From assembly GCA_033127725.1 (NCBI GenBank), contig AP026798.1:558001-622000 (forward strand): a DNA stretch of 64,000 nucleotides, read 5' to 3'. Numbering within the stretch: the first letter of the stretch is position 1; each line of letters starts with the position of its first letter. The stretch is from Bombiscardovia nodaiensis (GTDB lineage: Bacteria; Actinomycetota; Actinomycetes; Actinomycetales; Bifidobacteriaceae). Shown here piece after piece: positions 18,572 through 26,728 of this stretch. The position numbers and the translations under genes are program-made. The notes under the pieces are model-generated. The model worked only from the letters and a program-made list of their open reading frames with translations, did no database searches and was not told where the DNA came from.

Positions 18572-19459
18572 TTAGATGTGCTGGCAGGCTTTGAGTAGGG
18601 CGTCTATGGATTGTTGATTTGTGGCTCGTGCTTGCGCGGATGGTAGCAAATAAGCAGGCAGTCTGAGGGTCGGTTCGATCGGGGCCGACCAGATGCCCTC
18701 ATAGGTATGTTCGGATTCGTAGCCAAGATATATGGGTGCCCATAGGGGTTCATCACTCACCGCCATTTGGGCGAAGGTAATTTCCGTGCTGGTGAAGGGC
18801 AGGGCTCGCCGCATGGCTGAGCTGTCCGTAAAGACTTGCTTGCTGATGAGGTCAACTAGCATGGGGTTGCCCCTGCGGGGAACCAAGGCTAAAGAGGTGT
18901 TTTGTAGTGATTGAACCGCTATGGTAGGGCTGCCGAAGGAGGGGTGGGCTGCGTTGACTGCTGCGACTACAATGTCGTCCCACACATGCTCGGCATGGTC
19001 CATTTGGCTTGCCCGGCGGCCTCGGAGGATAGCTGCGTCGGCTCTGCCCTCCTCAATCATTGCCACCCGTTGCGCTGGCTCGGCTTCGGTGATATGCAAG
19101 AAAATGTTGTCTGCTCGTAGCCTACTTGCAATGTGAGCCACCTTTTGAGCCATGCCTTTGCCTATCACGAGGCGCAAGCCGGTAGTCTGTCTTGTGTCCT
19201 GGCTGTTTTTTACGCCGAGTCGTAGGGCATCGAGGTCTTTCACAACAGCTAAGGCTAGGGTAGTGGCTGTTCGGCCAGTGGCAGTGAGCTGTGCGTTGCG
19301 GTGAGAGCGGTCAAAGAGCTGGACTCCAAGTTCGCGTTCTAAACGTTTAATATGTTCGCTTACTACCGATTGAGGGAGAAAGAGCTTTTCGGCGGCTCGG
19401 CTAAAGTTTTCCTCCTGAGCTGCAGCCAGAAAAATCTCCAACGTTTTGATTTCAATCAT
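18572..19459 (-). CDS. LysR family transcriptional regulator
   Basis: Regulator of 295 residues starting at the ATG at 19459, where the protein begins MIEIKTLEIFLAAAQEENFS, the usual LysR opening. The open frame reaches far upstream (to 19816) but that part overlaps the divergent gene and is not used. The helix-turn-helix (about residues 15-60) includes SRAAEKLFLPQSVVSEHIKRL. AAGGGG lies before the start. It is divergent from an NADP oxidoreductase gene with a T-N11-A box between them, so that gene is the likely target. The inducer is unknown. Confidence 0.92.
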   Translation of the reverse strand: MIEIKTLEIFLAAAQEENFSRAAEKLFLPQSVVSEHIKRLERELGVQLFDRSHRNAQLTATGRTATTLALAVVKDLDALRLGVKNSQDTRQTTGLRLVIGKGMAQKVAHIASRLRADNIFLHITEAEPAQRVAMIEEGRADAAILRGRRASQMDHAEHVWDDIVVAAVNAAHPSFGSPTIAVQSLQNTSLALVPRRGNPMLVDLISKQVFTDSSAMRRALPFTSTEITFAQMAVSDEPLWAPIYLGYESEHTYEGIWSAPIEPTLRLPAYLLPSAQARATNQQSIDALLKACQHI

Positions 19460-19506
19460 GCTTACCCCTTGAGCTCCCAACCAGTTTGCCAAAACTCTAC
19501 CGCACT

Positions 19507-19523
19507 TATCGGATTTTACGATA
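19507..19523. promoter_or_regulatory. LysR-type operator (T-N11-A dyad)
   Basis: TATCG-GATTTTA-CGATA is a perfect 5-7-5 inverted repeat containing TCG-N7-CGA, the T-N11-A architecture of LysR boxes. It lies 47 bases upstream of the LysR start and about 105 bases before the divergent gene, the standard autoregulatory position. Confidence 0.65.
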
Positions 19524-19627
19524 GGTTCTTTCGCAAAGTCACTCTTGTTGGGGATTGGTGCCTGCGCGATGATAAAACCTGTCGTCTGGATGAGAAGCAT
19601 CCAGACCCTTAGAGAACAGGAATAGTC

Positions 19628-20215
19628 ATGGCGAAGATCGTGGTAATTGGCACGGGAAATGTTGGAAGCGGTATTAGGCAAGCTGCCGCTGCCCAGCATC
19701 ATGAGGTGGTATCGCTCAATACTTCCAGTCAGCTTGAAGACGGTCGCAATGCCATTGCAAGCGCTGATTTTATCTTCATTGCTATTCCTTTTGCGGCTGT
19801 AGTAGACCTGCCGCAAGGGTGGAAAGATGAGACTCGTGGGCGAATCGTAGTCGACGCAACAAACCCTCTAACAGCTGATTTTGCGAACTTAACGGTGGGG
19901 TTCTCTGATTCGGCTGGCGAACAGGTTGCTGCTGCTCTGCCCGGTGCGCAGGTTGTTAAGGCTCTGAACGCTGTCCTCGCCCCCAATCAAGACCCAAGCG
20001 CATTTCCCACAGGGTCTATCTTTGTGCCCGTCGCTGGTGAGGAATCGGCAGCTAAGAGTGTGACTGATTTGTTGAACGGCTTGGGCTTCGACGCGCAGGT
20101 TGTTGGCGACTTGAGCTGCTCGCGTTACTTGGAGCCCTTGGCTGAGTTGATGATTCACTTGGCGTATATGGAAGGTCAAGGAACCGGTATTGCCCTGCAG
20201 TTGATGCGTGCTTAA
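19628..20215 (+). CDS. NADP oxidoreductase, F420-dependent-reductase-like (NAD(P)-binding)
   Basis: Rossmann-fold protein of 195 residues starting with KIVVIGTGNVGSGI, the dinucleotide-binding loop. It continues with FIFIAIPFAAV and VVDATNPLT, conserved in the coenzyme F420-dependent NADP oxidoreductase family. C-terminal SRYLEPLAELMIHLAY is also typical of it. In bacteria without F420 such proteins act as NADPH reductases of other flavin-like or ferric compounds, so the true partner is open. It is divergent from the LysR regulator and convergent with a flavodoxin-like gene across a strong terminator. Confidence 0.85.
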   Translation: MAKIVVIGTGNVGSGIRQAAAAQHHEVVSLNTSSQLEDGRNAIASADFIFIAIPFAAVVDLPQGWKDETRGRIVVDATNPLTADFANLTVGFSDSAGEQVAAALPGAQVVKALNAVLAPNQDPSAFPTGSIFVPVAGEESAAKSVTDLLNGLGFDAQVVGDLSCSRYLEPLAELMIHLAYMEGQGTGIALQLMRA

Positions 20216-20258
20216 ATCAACGGAGCTTGGCCCTATATGTGCGCCTAGCTCAGACTAC

Positions 20259-20328
20259 AACGATGGGGCAGGCCACCCTAGCGAAGATGAGGAATACTAT
20301 CTAGCTGGGGATGGCCTGCCCCATCGTT
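20259..20328. terminator. Bidirectional terminator hairpin
   Basis: AACGATGGGGCAGGCCA (20259-20275) pairs perfectly with TGGCCTGCCCCATCGTT (20312-20328), 17 bases with a 36-base loop in which CCCTAGC and GCTGGGG can extend the stem. It sits between convergent genes ending at 20215 and 20365. Confidence 0.78.
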
Positions 20329-20364
20329 GATAAGCGCCGCTGTAAACGACTGACTGCAGTGCTG

Positions 20365-21027
20365 CTACTTACCGATCATGGTTTGGTGGAGCTGCTTGAT
20401 TTGGTCACTGGTTTGGCCGATGCCTACGAAGTTGAGACTGAAGCGCTTGGCGATGCGGTTCATGGTGCCATAGGTGGAATTGATAGCGTTGGTCTGGTCG
20501 GCATCGGCTCCCTGCACAATCAGGTAGAGGTCGGCAGCTTTCAGGTCGTCATTAATCTCTACGTTATCGATAAACGTTTTTAAGTAGCCGGACATGTTGG
20601 ACCAGTAGACTGGCGTGCCAATGACAATAACGTCTGCACCCTTGAGCTGATCCCAGACTTTCGCAAAGTCGCCCTCGCCTTGGCCGGTTTGTGGAATATG
20701 ATAATCAACCAAATCTATCTGCCGGTAGGACTGCCCGTCGAAGAGCTGCTTGGCTAGGGAAGCCGTGTTGCCGTCCTTGTTTTTGCTGGCATTGAGGAAG
20801 ACGCGCTTGCTGTCATTGCCGGTGTGCTGGGGCTTGTCGAAGGCTCGGGCAGCTTGGGCAGGTGCGGCTGAGGGCGATGACGAGGCGGTTGAGCTGGAAG
20901 TCTGGCTGGCAGAGGATGCTCCCGAGCTGCTGCGCCCGCCAAAATCCCATATTGCTACTACGCCTATGCCGAGGCCCAAGAGGAAAACGACGATATAAAC
21001 GATTGCTTTTTTCAGTGCTGTATTCAT
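20365..21027 (-). CDS. Membrane-anchored flavodoxin-fold NAD(P)H reductase-like protein
   Basis: A 220-residue protein with an N-terminal anchor (about residues 7-28) followed by a 45-residue Ser/Ala-rich linker and then a flavodoxin/FMN-reductase domain. Domain landmarks are VFLNASKNKDGNTASLAKQL, a phosphate-binding-like loop, and GTPVYWSNMSGYLKTFIDNV, the second flavin loop. It therefore presents the flavoprotein on the outer face, like the unrelated-in-sequence anchored flavodoxin at 16440. The downstream neighbour on this strand is a terminator, and upstream lies a soluble paralogue (21118-21540). Confidence 0.82.
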   Translation of the reverse strand: MNTALKKAIVYIVVFLLGLGIGVVAIWDFGGRSSSGASSASQTSSSTASSSPSAAPAQAARAFDKPQHTGNDSKRVFLNASKNKDGNTASLAKQLFDGQSYRQIDLVDYHIPQTGQGEGDFAKVWDQLKGADVIVIGTPVYWSNMSGYLKTFIDNVEINDDLKAADLYLIVQGADADQTNAINSTYGTMNRIAKRFSLNFVGIGQTSDQIKQLHQTMIGK

Positions 21028-21117
21028 GATTCATGCTCTCTGTGTATAGCTTGCGGGTAGTGTAGGGGGTGCTGTCCTGCCGGATAGGTAGCGAGACAGC
21101 CCTAGTGTGGGGAAGCT

Positions 21118-21540
21118 TTACGCTTCTTGCAAATCCACGAATTCCATCTTGGCCACCCCGGCAAAACGCTGAATAATTCGCGTGACCGGGCCTATGGTAT
21201 CGCTAGGATCACTGCCCTGGATGAGAATGGAGAGGCGTTTGCCGCGCAAAGCATCAAAGTCGTCGTCCTGGGAGAGCCGCTCGAGGAGCGTTTGTAAGTA
21301 GGCGCTCATATGGTGCCAGTAGACAGGCGTGCCCAGTACTATCCAATCCGCAGCTTTGAGCTGGGAGAATACCTGTGAGAACTGGTCGCCCTGGTATTGC
21401 TGGTTGAGTTGATTGATGCGATACTCCACCAGGTTGAGCTGCTGGTAATCATTGCCCCGAAGATACTGGCGCCCCATCTCGCTAGTGGCTCCTTTGGCAT
21501 GTTGGCTGGCGTTGACAAATACGGTGGTAATAATGTTCAC
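21118..21540 (-). CDS. Flavodoxin-fold NAD(P)H-dependent reductase-like protein
   Basis: Soluble 140-residue flavodoxin-fold protein, about the length of a single domain. VFVNASQHAKGATSEMGRQYL opens it and GTPVYWHHMSAYLQTLLERL matches the second flavin loop of the anchored neighbour, so the two are paralogues. It starts with GTG at 21540, whose ribosome site (GGAAGGAT) lies inside the 3' arm of a 14-bp hairpin. A MerR-type promoter with a 19-base spacer lies just upstream, so it is probably the MerR target. Its substrate is unknown. Confidence 0.8.
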   Translation of the reverse strand: MNIITTVFVNASQHAKGATSEMGRQYLRGNDYQQLNLVEYRINQLNQQYQGDQFSQVFSQLKAADWIVLGTPVYWHHMSAYLQTLLERLSQDDDFDALRGKRLSILIQGSDPSDTIGPVTRIIQRFAGVAKMEFVDLQEA

Positions 21541-21576
21541 ATCCTTCCATAGGGGGAGTGTTCCTATGGAAGGATG
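21540..21576 (-). promoter_or_regulatory. Leader hairpin overlapping the ribosome-binding site
   Basis: CATCCTTCCATAGG and CCTATGGAAGGATG form a perfect 14-bp stem with a 9-base loop directly ahead of, and touching, the GTG start of the flavodoxin-like gene. The arm nearest the start contains the only good ribosome site (GGAAGG), so folding would hide it. Confidence 0.6.
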
Positions 21577-21604
21577 CTAATTCTTAGAGTGTCCTCTAAG
21601 TCAA
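21574..21604 (-). promoter_or_regulatory. MerR-type promoter with 19-bp spacer and 7-4-7 operator
   Basis: On the minus strand TTGACT (21604-21599) and TAGCAT (21579-21574) are 19 bases apart, the overlong spacing characteristic of MerR-activated promoters. The spacer contains CTTAGAG-N4-CTCTAAG (21583-21600), a perfect dyad resembling sites of the AdhR/NmlR-like MerR subgroup. The MerR gene lies immediately upstream. Confidence 0.75.
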
Positions 21605-21625
21605 ATGGTGCGGCTCAAAGGTAGA

Positions 21626-22066
21626 TTATTTATTCTCAGAGAGAATTTTGTGCAGGAGTTCAGCCCGCTCGTCCTGGCACACGTCTAAACGCTGGCGGTC
21701 CACAGCTTCCTGATAATAATGCAGCTTCGTTTTGATAGTTTCGAGTGCCTGCTGCAAGTCGCTGATCTCTTGCTCTACCCGAGTTTTTTGCTCGGCGAAC
21801 ATGTCTCGGCGCTCTTCAGCCGAATCGAGTCCATCGCCGACGAGCTCAAGGTAATGCTTAATGTCTTTCAGCGGCATGCCAGTGTCTTTTAAGCAGCGAA
21901 CCGTGTTGAGCGTGAGCACATCTTTGTCTTCGAACTCCCGCACGCCGTTTATGTCGCGCTTGACGAAGGAGAGTAGTCCGATTTTTTCGTAGTAGCGCAG
22001 GGTGTAGGCGCTTATGCCCATCATGGAGCTGACATCTGCAATGCTATATGTTGTCATTCCCGCCAC
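21626..22066 (-). CDS. MerR family transcriptional regulator
   Basis: Regulator of 146 residues. The DNA-binding domain is at about residues 5-75: YSIADVSSMMGISAYTLRYYEKIGLL, followed by a wing with RREF-like VREFEDKDVLTLN. A coiled coil of about 45 residues follows (VEQEISDLQQALETIKTKL). There is a single late Cys (VCQDERAE), placed as in thiol- or aldehyde-sensing AdhR/NmlR-type members, but one Cys alone does not prove sensing. It starts with GTG at 22066, or the ATG at 22057. The promoter of the flavodoxin-like gene downstream carries a matching operator. Confidence 0.88.
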   Translation of the reverse strand: MAGMTTYSIADVSSMMGISAYTLRYYEKIGLLSFVKRDINGVREFEDKDVLTLNTVRCLKDTGMPLKDIKHYLELVGDGLDSAEERRDMFAEQKTRVEQEISDLQQALETIKTKLHYYQEAVDRQRLDVCQDERAELLHKILSENK

Positions 22067-22194
22067 CAGATCTCTCGTAGATGAACGCGCTTGTTCGGTA
22101 ATTCTTGCTGCACGACACCTGCCATCTTATCTGACTCAGTGCCCTTGAGGCCAGGATTTAGGCCGATAGCGCGAAGATGTGCAGCCGGCAATGG

Positions 22195-22222
22195 TGGACG
22201 GCTCGTTCGAAGCCGCCGTCCA
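22195..22222 (-). terminator. Weak hairpin after the response regulator gene
   Basis: TGGACGGC pairs with GCCGTCCA across a 12-base loop between the response-regulator stop (22233) and the MerR start. There is no U-run, so termination is only suggested. Confidence 0.35.
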
Positions 22223-22232
22223 GCAAACCCTG

Positions 22233-23105
22233 CTACACGATCCGGCGGTCGGCGGCCCAGCGGGTCAGTTCTGAGCGGTTGGAGAGCTGGAGCTTGCGCA
22301 GAACGGAGGAGACGTGGGTCTCTACGGTCTTGGCTGAGATGAAAAGCTCGGCGGCCACCTCCCGGTAGGTGTAGCCGCGGGCGATCAGGCGCATGACCTC
22401 TTGCTCCCGGGCGGAGAGGCGGTCTAGCTCGTCGTCGTGGGCTGGGGTGTCCTCGCCTGAGCCGCCCTCTTGGAAGGCGGAGAGTACGAATCCGGCCAAT
22501 TTCGGCGAGAAAACCGCGTAGCCTTCGTGCACCTGGCGGATGGAGGAAACCAGGTCGGAGGCGGAAATTGTTTTCGTCACGTAGCCGCGGGCCCCGGAGC
22601 GGATGACTGAGCCCACATCTTGCGGGGAGTCGGAGACCGAGAGCGCCAAAAATACTGAGCGCGGGGCCAGGGGCTGGGAGCGGGCTAAGATTTCGGCGCC
22701 GCCACCGCCCTGACCGCCAGGAACATGCACGTCTAAGAGCACCACATCGGGCTGCGTTTGGCCGATCATGGCGATGGAGCTGTCCACATCGGCCGCCTGA
22801 CCCACGATGTCGAAGTAAGGTTGGAGGGTGGCGATGACGCCAGCTCGAAACATCTCATGGTCGTCAACCACGCCGATGCGGATGGGCTGCTTGCCGCTTG
22901 CGCTGGTTGGTGTGCTGTCTGCCTGCGCTGCTTGCCCGGTAGGTTCGTGAGATTCGTTGGCTTGGTTGGCCGTGCTGTGCCCGCCCGTTGCGCTCGCTGT
23001 TACTGCTTTCATAGTGTCCTCGCCCTCTCTAGCTTGAGTCAGTGCGCCGTGCTGGCTGTCAGCTGAGCCCTGCTGAGCGGGTAGTCCTTTCAACTCCGTG
23101 TTCAC
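22233..23105 (-). CDS. NarL/LuxR-type response regulator
   Basis: DNA-binding response regulator of 290 residues, partner of the kinase encoded just upstream (4-base ATGA overlap, which also supports this long start). Residues about 1-72 are a low-complexity Ala/Gln/Ser-rich extension not found in most relatives. The receiver begins RIGVVDDHEMFRAGV, with the phospho-accepting Asp in VVLLDVHVPG, and the LuxR helix-turn-helix ends the protein (LSAREQEVMRLIARGYTYRE through KTVETHVSSVLRKL). Together with the PspC kinase it probably senses envelope stress. Confidence 0.9.
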   Translation of the reverse strand: MNTELKGLPAQQGSADSQHGALTQAREGEDTMKAVTASATGGHSTANQANESHEPTGQAAQADSTPTSASGKQPIRIGVVDDHEMFRAGVIATLQPYFDIVGQAADVDSSIAMIGQTQPDVVLLDVHVPGGQGGGGAEILARSQPLAPRSVFLALSVSDSPQDVGSVIRSGARGYVTKTISASDLVSSIRQVHEGYAVFSPKLAGFVLSAFQEGGSGEDTPAHDDELDRLSAREQEVMRLIARGYTYREVAAELFISAKTVETHVSSVLRKLQLSNRSELTRWAADRRIV

Positions 23106-24619
23106 TTCGTTCCTCCCTGCGTAGGGGTGCTCCCGGTCGGCGGTCCGGACTGCGGCTTGGGCTGGGTGCTCTCCGCTGGGCTGCTGGCCTGCTTGCCCTG
23201 TGTTTGCTTGCCCTGCGTCTGATTGCTGGCTGCCGATATGGGCATATGCATACGCACTTCGGTGCCCCAGTGGGGGCGGGAGACTATCTCCACTGTACCG
23301 CCCCTGCGCTCGATGCGCCCAATGATGGACTCACGAATGCCTAAGCGGTCGGGTGGCACGGCCTTGGGGTCAAACCCGTCGCCGTGGTCGCGCACAAAGA
23401 CTTCCACCTTGCCTCGGCCCGCTTCGCAGTAGAGGGAGATGGGTTCGCCGCCGTGGGTGACGGCGTTGATGAGCGCCTGCTGGGCCGCGTCGAGCAGGGC
23501 GTCGCTCTGGGCCGAGGGGAGGGCATCTCCCACGGTCACTACGTCAATGGGCTTGCCGTGCTCATCTTCTATGTAGGCAGCGATTTCTTTCAGACCCGAG
23601 CTGACCGAGCGGTCGGAGGGCGTGCGCTCCTGGTAGAGCCAGTTGCGCAGGTCGCGCTCCTGGCCGCGGGCCAGGGTGAAGACGGTCTGGGGGTCGTCAG
23701 CGTTGAGCTGGATGAGTGCCAACGTTTGCAGTACGCCGTCGTGCAAGTGGGCGGCCATATCGGCTCGTTCTTCTTCGCGCTCTTTTTGCGCTTGCTCGGA
23801 GCTCAGGCGCTGGAGGAGGCTACTGGCCCAGGGAGCCAAAATAATGGCTACAGCGCACAAGAGGGCCAGGGCCAAAACCATCATCTGCCAGGCTTGATTC
23901 CAGGGGAAGCTGGGGAAGACATAGGCTGCCAGAGCTGCCAAAATCAGGGCTCCGCTCACGGCCAGCGTCCAGAAGCGGCCTTGGCGCTCGCCAATATGCA
24001 GCCAGGCCACAACCACTCCCGCCCCCAGCAATACTGCGGGGGCAATCAGGCGAACGTGTACGCCCGCCTGCCCCAGGAAGATGGCTCCAGCCAGGAGCAG
24101 GGCGCCGAAGCCTATAAGGAGGGCTGGCTTTGATGCGTGATGGACGATCTCGCTCAAGCCCTCAGAGCTGCCTGCAGCGGTCTTGCTCTCGCTCCCGTCG
24201 GCCTGGTGACCTTCGCTGGCGCTGAGAGAGGCGTTGCCGTGGGAGAGGGGTTGGCTGCCGGGCGCTGCCGCCATCTGCTGGGCTGCGGCAAGAGGGTCGC
24301 CGGCGGGAATGACAATCCACAAGAAGATATAGGCCACGATGCCCAGTCCGAAAGCGAAGATGAGCGCGAACATGGCCAGGCGCACCCAGGAGACCTTGAG
24401 GCCGAGGTGCAGGCTGATTCCCCGGCAGACCCCGCACAGGACCCGGCCGTACTTGGGGCGCATGAGCGGCAGGCGGGCTGGCCACAGGGGAGGCGGGCCG
24501 GACGCTTGCCAGGCGGGGGTTGGACCTGCTCCGTAGGCGGCCTGAGCGCTGCCAGCAGCGGAGCCCTGACCGGTATTGCCGGGGTATGGCGCCTGCTGCT
24601 GGGGGTCTCGGGCGGCCAA
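23102..24619 (-). CDS. PspC-domain sensor histidine kinase
   Basis: Membrane sensor kinase of 505 residues. Order: Gln/Pro-rich cytoplasmic start; PspC domain at about 50-115 (GRVLCGVCRGISLHLGLKVS then a hydrophobic helix); several more hydrophobic helices to about residue 270; a HisKA_3-type dimerisation box with the phospho-accepting His in ADMAAHLHDGVLQTLALIQ; and an ATPase domain with N-box ALINAVTHGG and G-box RDHGDGFDP. It is divergent from another PspC protein (24770-26728), implying a shared envelope-stress circuit as in other actinobacteria. Its tail is Gln/Ser/Thr/Pro-rich. Confidence 0.9.
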   Translation of the reverse strand: MAARDPQQQAPYPGNTGQGSAAGSAQAAYGAGPTPAWQASGPPPLWPARLPLMRPKYGRVLCGVCRGISLHLGLKVSWVRLAMFALIFAFGLGIVAYIFLWIVIPAGDPLAAAQQMAAAPGSQPLSHGNASLSASEGHQADGSESKTAAGSSEGLSEIVHHASKPALLIGFGALLLAGAIFLGQAGVHVRLIAPAVLLGAGVVVAWLHIGERQGRFWTLAVSGALILAALAAYVFPSFPWNQAWQMMVLALALLCAVAIILAPWASSLLQRLSSEQAQKEREEERADMAAHLHDGVLQTLALIQLNADDPQTVFTLARGQERDLRNWLYQERTPSDRSVSSGLKEIAAYIEDEHGKPIDVVTVGDALPSAQSDALLDAAQQALINAVTHGGEPISLYCEAGRGKVEVFVRDHGDGFDPKAVPPDRLGIRESIIGRIERRGGTVEIVSRPHWGTEVRMHMPISAASNQTQGKQTQGKQASSPAESTQPKPQSGPPTGSTPTQGGTK

Positions 24620-24769
24620 GGCTGGGGCGCTGGACCGGAGGAATGATGAAAGAGCATACAGCCATTATGACTGCTGGTGACCCCTGAGCCAGCCTTAGGG
24701 GCAAAAATCAGGGATAAATCAGGGTGTTCCCGGATACGGTTGGCGACTTTCACCTGCTGTAATGGACCT

Positions 24770-26728
24770 ATGAGCAATTTTAACGAATACCAGGGGCCCA
24801 CCAACGGCTCCCCAGAGAACCACGACCAGGGCTACGGCCCCTCATATAGTGGACAATATCAACAATCTAACGCGGGCAGTCAGCCTAACTCGGGTGCCTG
24901 GTCGGACTCGACCGGCCAGCAAGCTCCCGGGGCGGGCGCGCATGGCGGCCCTTACCAACAGGGCGGACCGGGCAACCCTCGGCCCTTCCAGCCGGTGGGC
25001 TACGAGACCAGTAGCCGCTTCTTCAACTGGGTACGCCGTACGTATATTCGCCGTTCCGACGACCGCTGGATTGGCGGGGTCTGCGGCGGTCTAGCTGAAC
25101 GCCTGGGCTGGTCGCCGGCCCTGGTGAGGGTGATTATGCTCCTATGCGCCTTGTGCTTTGGAGCGGGCGCGGCCTTTTACGGCTTTGCCTGGTTCATCCT
25201 GCCAGATAAGCGCAACGTCATTGTTGCCGAAGACCTGATGGCAGGCCGCTGGCGGGGAGCCATGGTGGGCATTATTATCTGCTGGATAGCTTCCATTGGT
25301 TCCAGCTGGTTCGTTTCGCCCGTCATCGCGGCACTCGCCCTCTGGGCCCTCCTGGGCTGGAGCGGCGACCAGGCGAAGCGTTACGGCTGGGGCTACGGAC
25401 CAGCTTCCTACTCCGGGCCAGCAGGAGGCCCCCACCCTTTCGCTGACACCCGCGGCCAAGGCCCCATGCCTGCGGGTACCGGGCCAGCTCGCGGGTCGCA
25501 AGATGCTGGCTGGCAGGCTCCGGCTAGCGGGCAAGAACCGTATGGGTATGACCAGGCCAAGGCCCAAGGACCCATGCCCGCTGGAGGGGCTGATAACACT
25601 ACCGGTGCAGGGTTTGTACCGCCGGTAGACGACAGCAGCCAGTCGGGCGGTCAGCGTGCGCATAAGCAGACAGCTTATTCGGATAGTGAATACGGGCGGT
25701 CTGGCGGTGGGTACGGGCCATCTGATCCGGCACTGGCGTACACCCCGCCTGCTGCCAGCTATGTGCCCCCGGTTCAACCGCCGGCAGCGACCTACACGCA
25801 GCCAGCTCGCGTCATCAAGGGCCGCCGCAAGCCTGCCGGACCTGCCCTAGTGCTGATAAGTTTGGGCGTGCTGTTCCTGTCCGCCCTGGGCATCTGGGGG
25901 ATGGGTCTGCAGCCCACATCCTTAGTCTCCTCGGCTGTGCGCCTCTCCCTGCTCTGGGTGGGCGGTCTGGCCCTGGCTTTGGGCCTCCTGCTGATGATTT
26001 TGGGCACGATGGGTCGCAGGTCTGGCGGGCTCATACCGGTGGCGCTCGTGGTGCTGATGGTGGTGAGCGTGGTAGCGGGCATAGCCCTGGCTACTGGCAT
26101 TAACCGCAACGAGCTGCGCCGGGACCTGGCTGAGTACGAGAATATCAGCCTGAGTGGGGATCAACAGCTGACTCTGGGTTCGAGCAAGGACGATATACGT
26201 CGCTACCAGCGGGGTCTCTTCCTGTCCGGCGACCCGTCTGCACCGGCCCAGGTAAGCGTGGATTTGAGCCAGTATGAGGCTGACCAAGGCACCCACCAGG
26301 TGCGGATGAGCGACGGCACCCGCCAGAATTCGGGCTGCCCAACCGGACAAATGCGCATCGCGGCATCGGCCACTCAGGTGGACCTGAAACTGCCGGAGGG
26401 GTGCTCGTACGTCATCACTAAGCAGATGGCTACGAACAGCTTGGCGACCTCGTCTGGCGGCTCCATCAATTGGAACCAGTGGATTGACCACTTCAATATT
26501 TGGGGGATTGAGGTCAACGTGCACGGCAACGAAGGTGATTACTGGCCTGCCGGTCACCACGGGGTATCAAGTCCGGAGTTGGAAGTGAAATTCACTTACG
26601 ATTCCACCAGCCGTATCAGGGTAAGCCATGAGGGCACAGCCACCCTGCCCCAGAACGGCACCAATAGAGACAAAGTGTACGGACACAGCCACAATGAAGA
26701 CGAGGATGATGACGATGACGATGACTGA
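24770..26728 (+). CDS. PspC-domain multi-pass membrane protein
   Basis: A 652-residue protein with a Gly/Gln/Asn-rich start, a PspC domain (about residues 85-145; RRSDDRWIGGVCGGLAERLG and a hydrophobic helix), a long Gly/Pro/Tyr/Ala-rich linker, three to four helices around 345-445, and a C-terminal beta-rich region resembling LiaF/DUF4097-type adhesin-like domains. It ends in a run of acidic residues. I start at the ATG at 24770, where no ribosome site is visible but TGTAAT lies 7 bases upstream, compatible with a leaderless transcript; an upstream frame to 24677 is less likely. It is divergent from the PspC kinase. Confidence 0.85.
   Translation: MSNFNEYQGPTNGSPENHDQGYGPSYSGQYQQSNAGSQPNSGAWSDSTGQQAPGAGAHGGPYQQGGPGNPRPFQPVGYETSSRFFNWVRRTYIRRSDDRWIGGVCGGLAERLGWSPALVRVIMLLCALCFGAGAAFYGFAWFILPDKRNVIVAEDLMAGRWRGAMVGIIICWIASIGSSWFVSPVIAALALWALLGWSGDQAKRYGWGYGPASYSGPAGGPHPFADTRGQGPMPAGTGPARGSQDAGWQAPASGQEPYGYDQAKAQGPMPAGGADNTTGAGFVPPVDDSSQSGGQRAHKQTAYSDSEYGRSGGGYGPSDPALAYTPPAASYVPPVQPPAATYTQPARVIKGRRKPAGPALVLISLGVLFLSALGIWGMGLQPTSLVSSAVRLSLLWVGGLALALGLLLMILGTMGRRSGGLIPVALVVLMVVSVVAGIALATGINRNELRRDLAEYENISLSGDQQLTLGSSKDDIRRYQRGLFLSGDPSAPAQVSVDLSQYEADQGTHQVRMSDGTRQNSGCPTGQMRIAASATQVDLKLPEGCSYVITKQMATNSLATSSGGSINWNQWIDHFNIWGIEVNVHGNEGDYWPAGHHGVSSPELEVKFTYDSTSRIRVSHEGTATLPQNGTNRDKVYGHSHNEDEDDDDDDD

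Noticed and set aside
19460-19816. N-terminal extension of the LysR frame
   Set aside because: It overlaps the divergent NADP oxidoreductase gene, lacks LysR sequence before MIEIKTLEIF, and a good ribosome site exists for the ATG at 19459.
22195-22222. Strong terminator claim
   Set aside because: Kept only as a weak feature because the U-run is missing.
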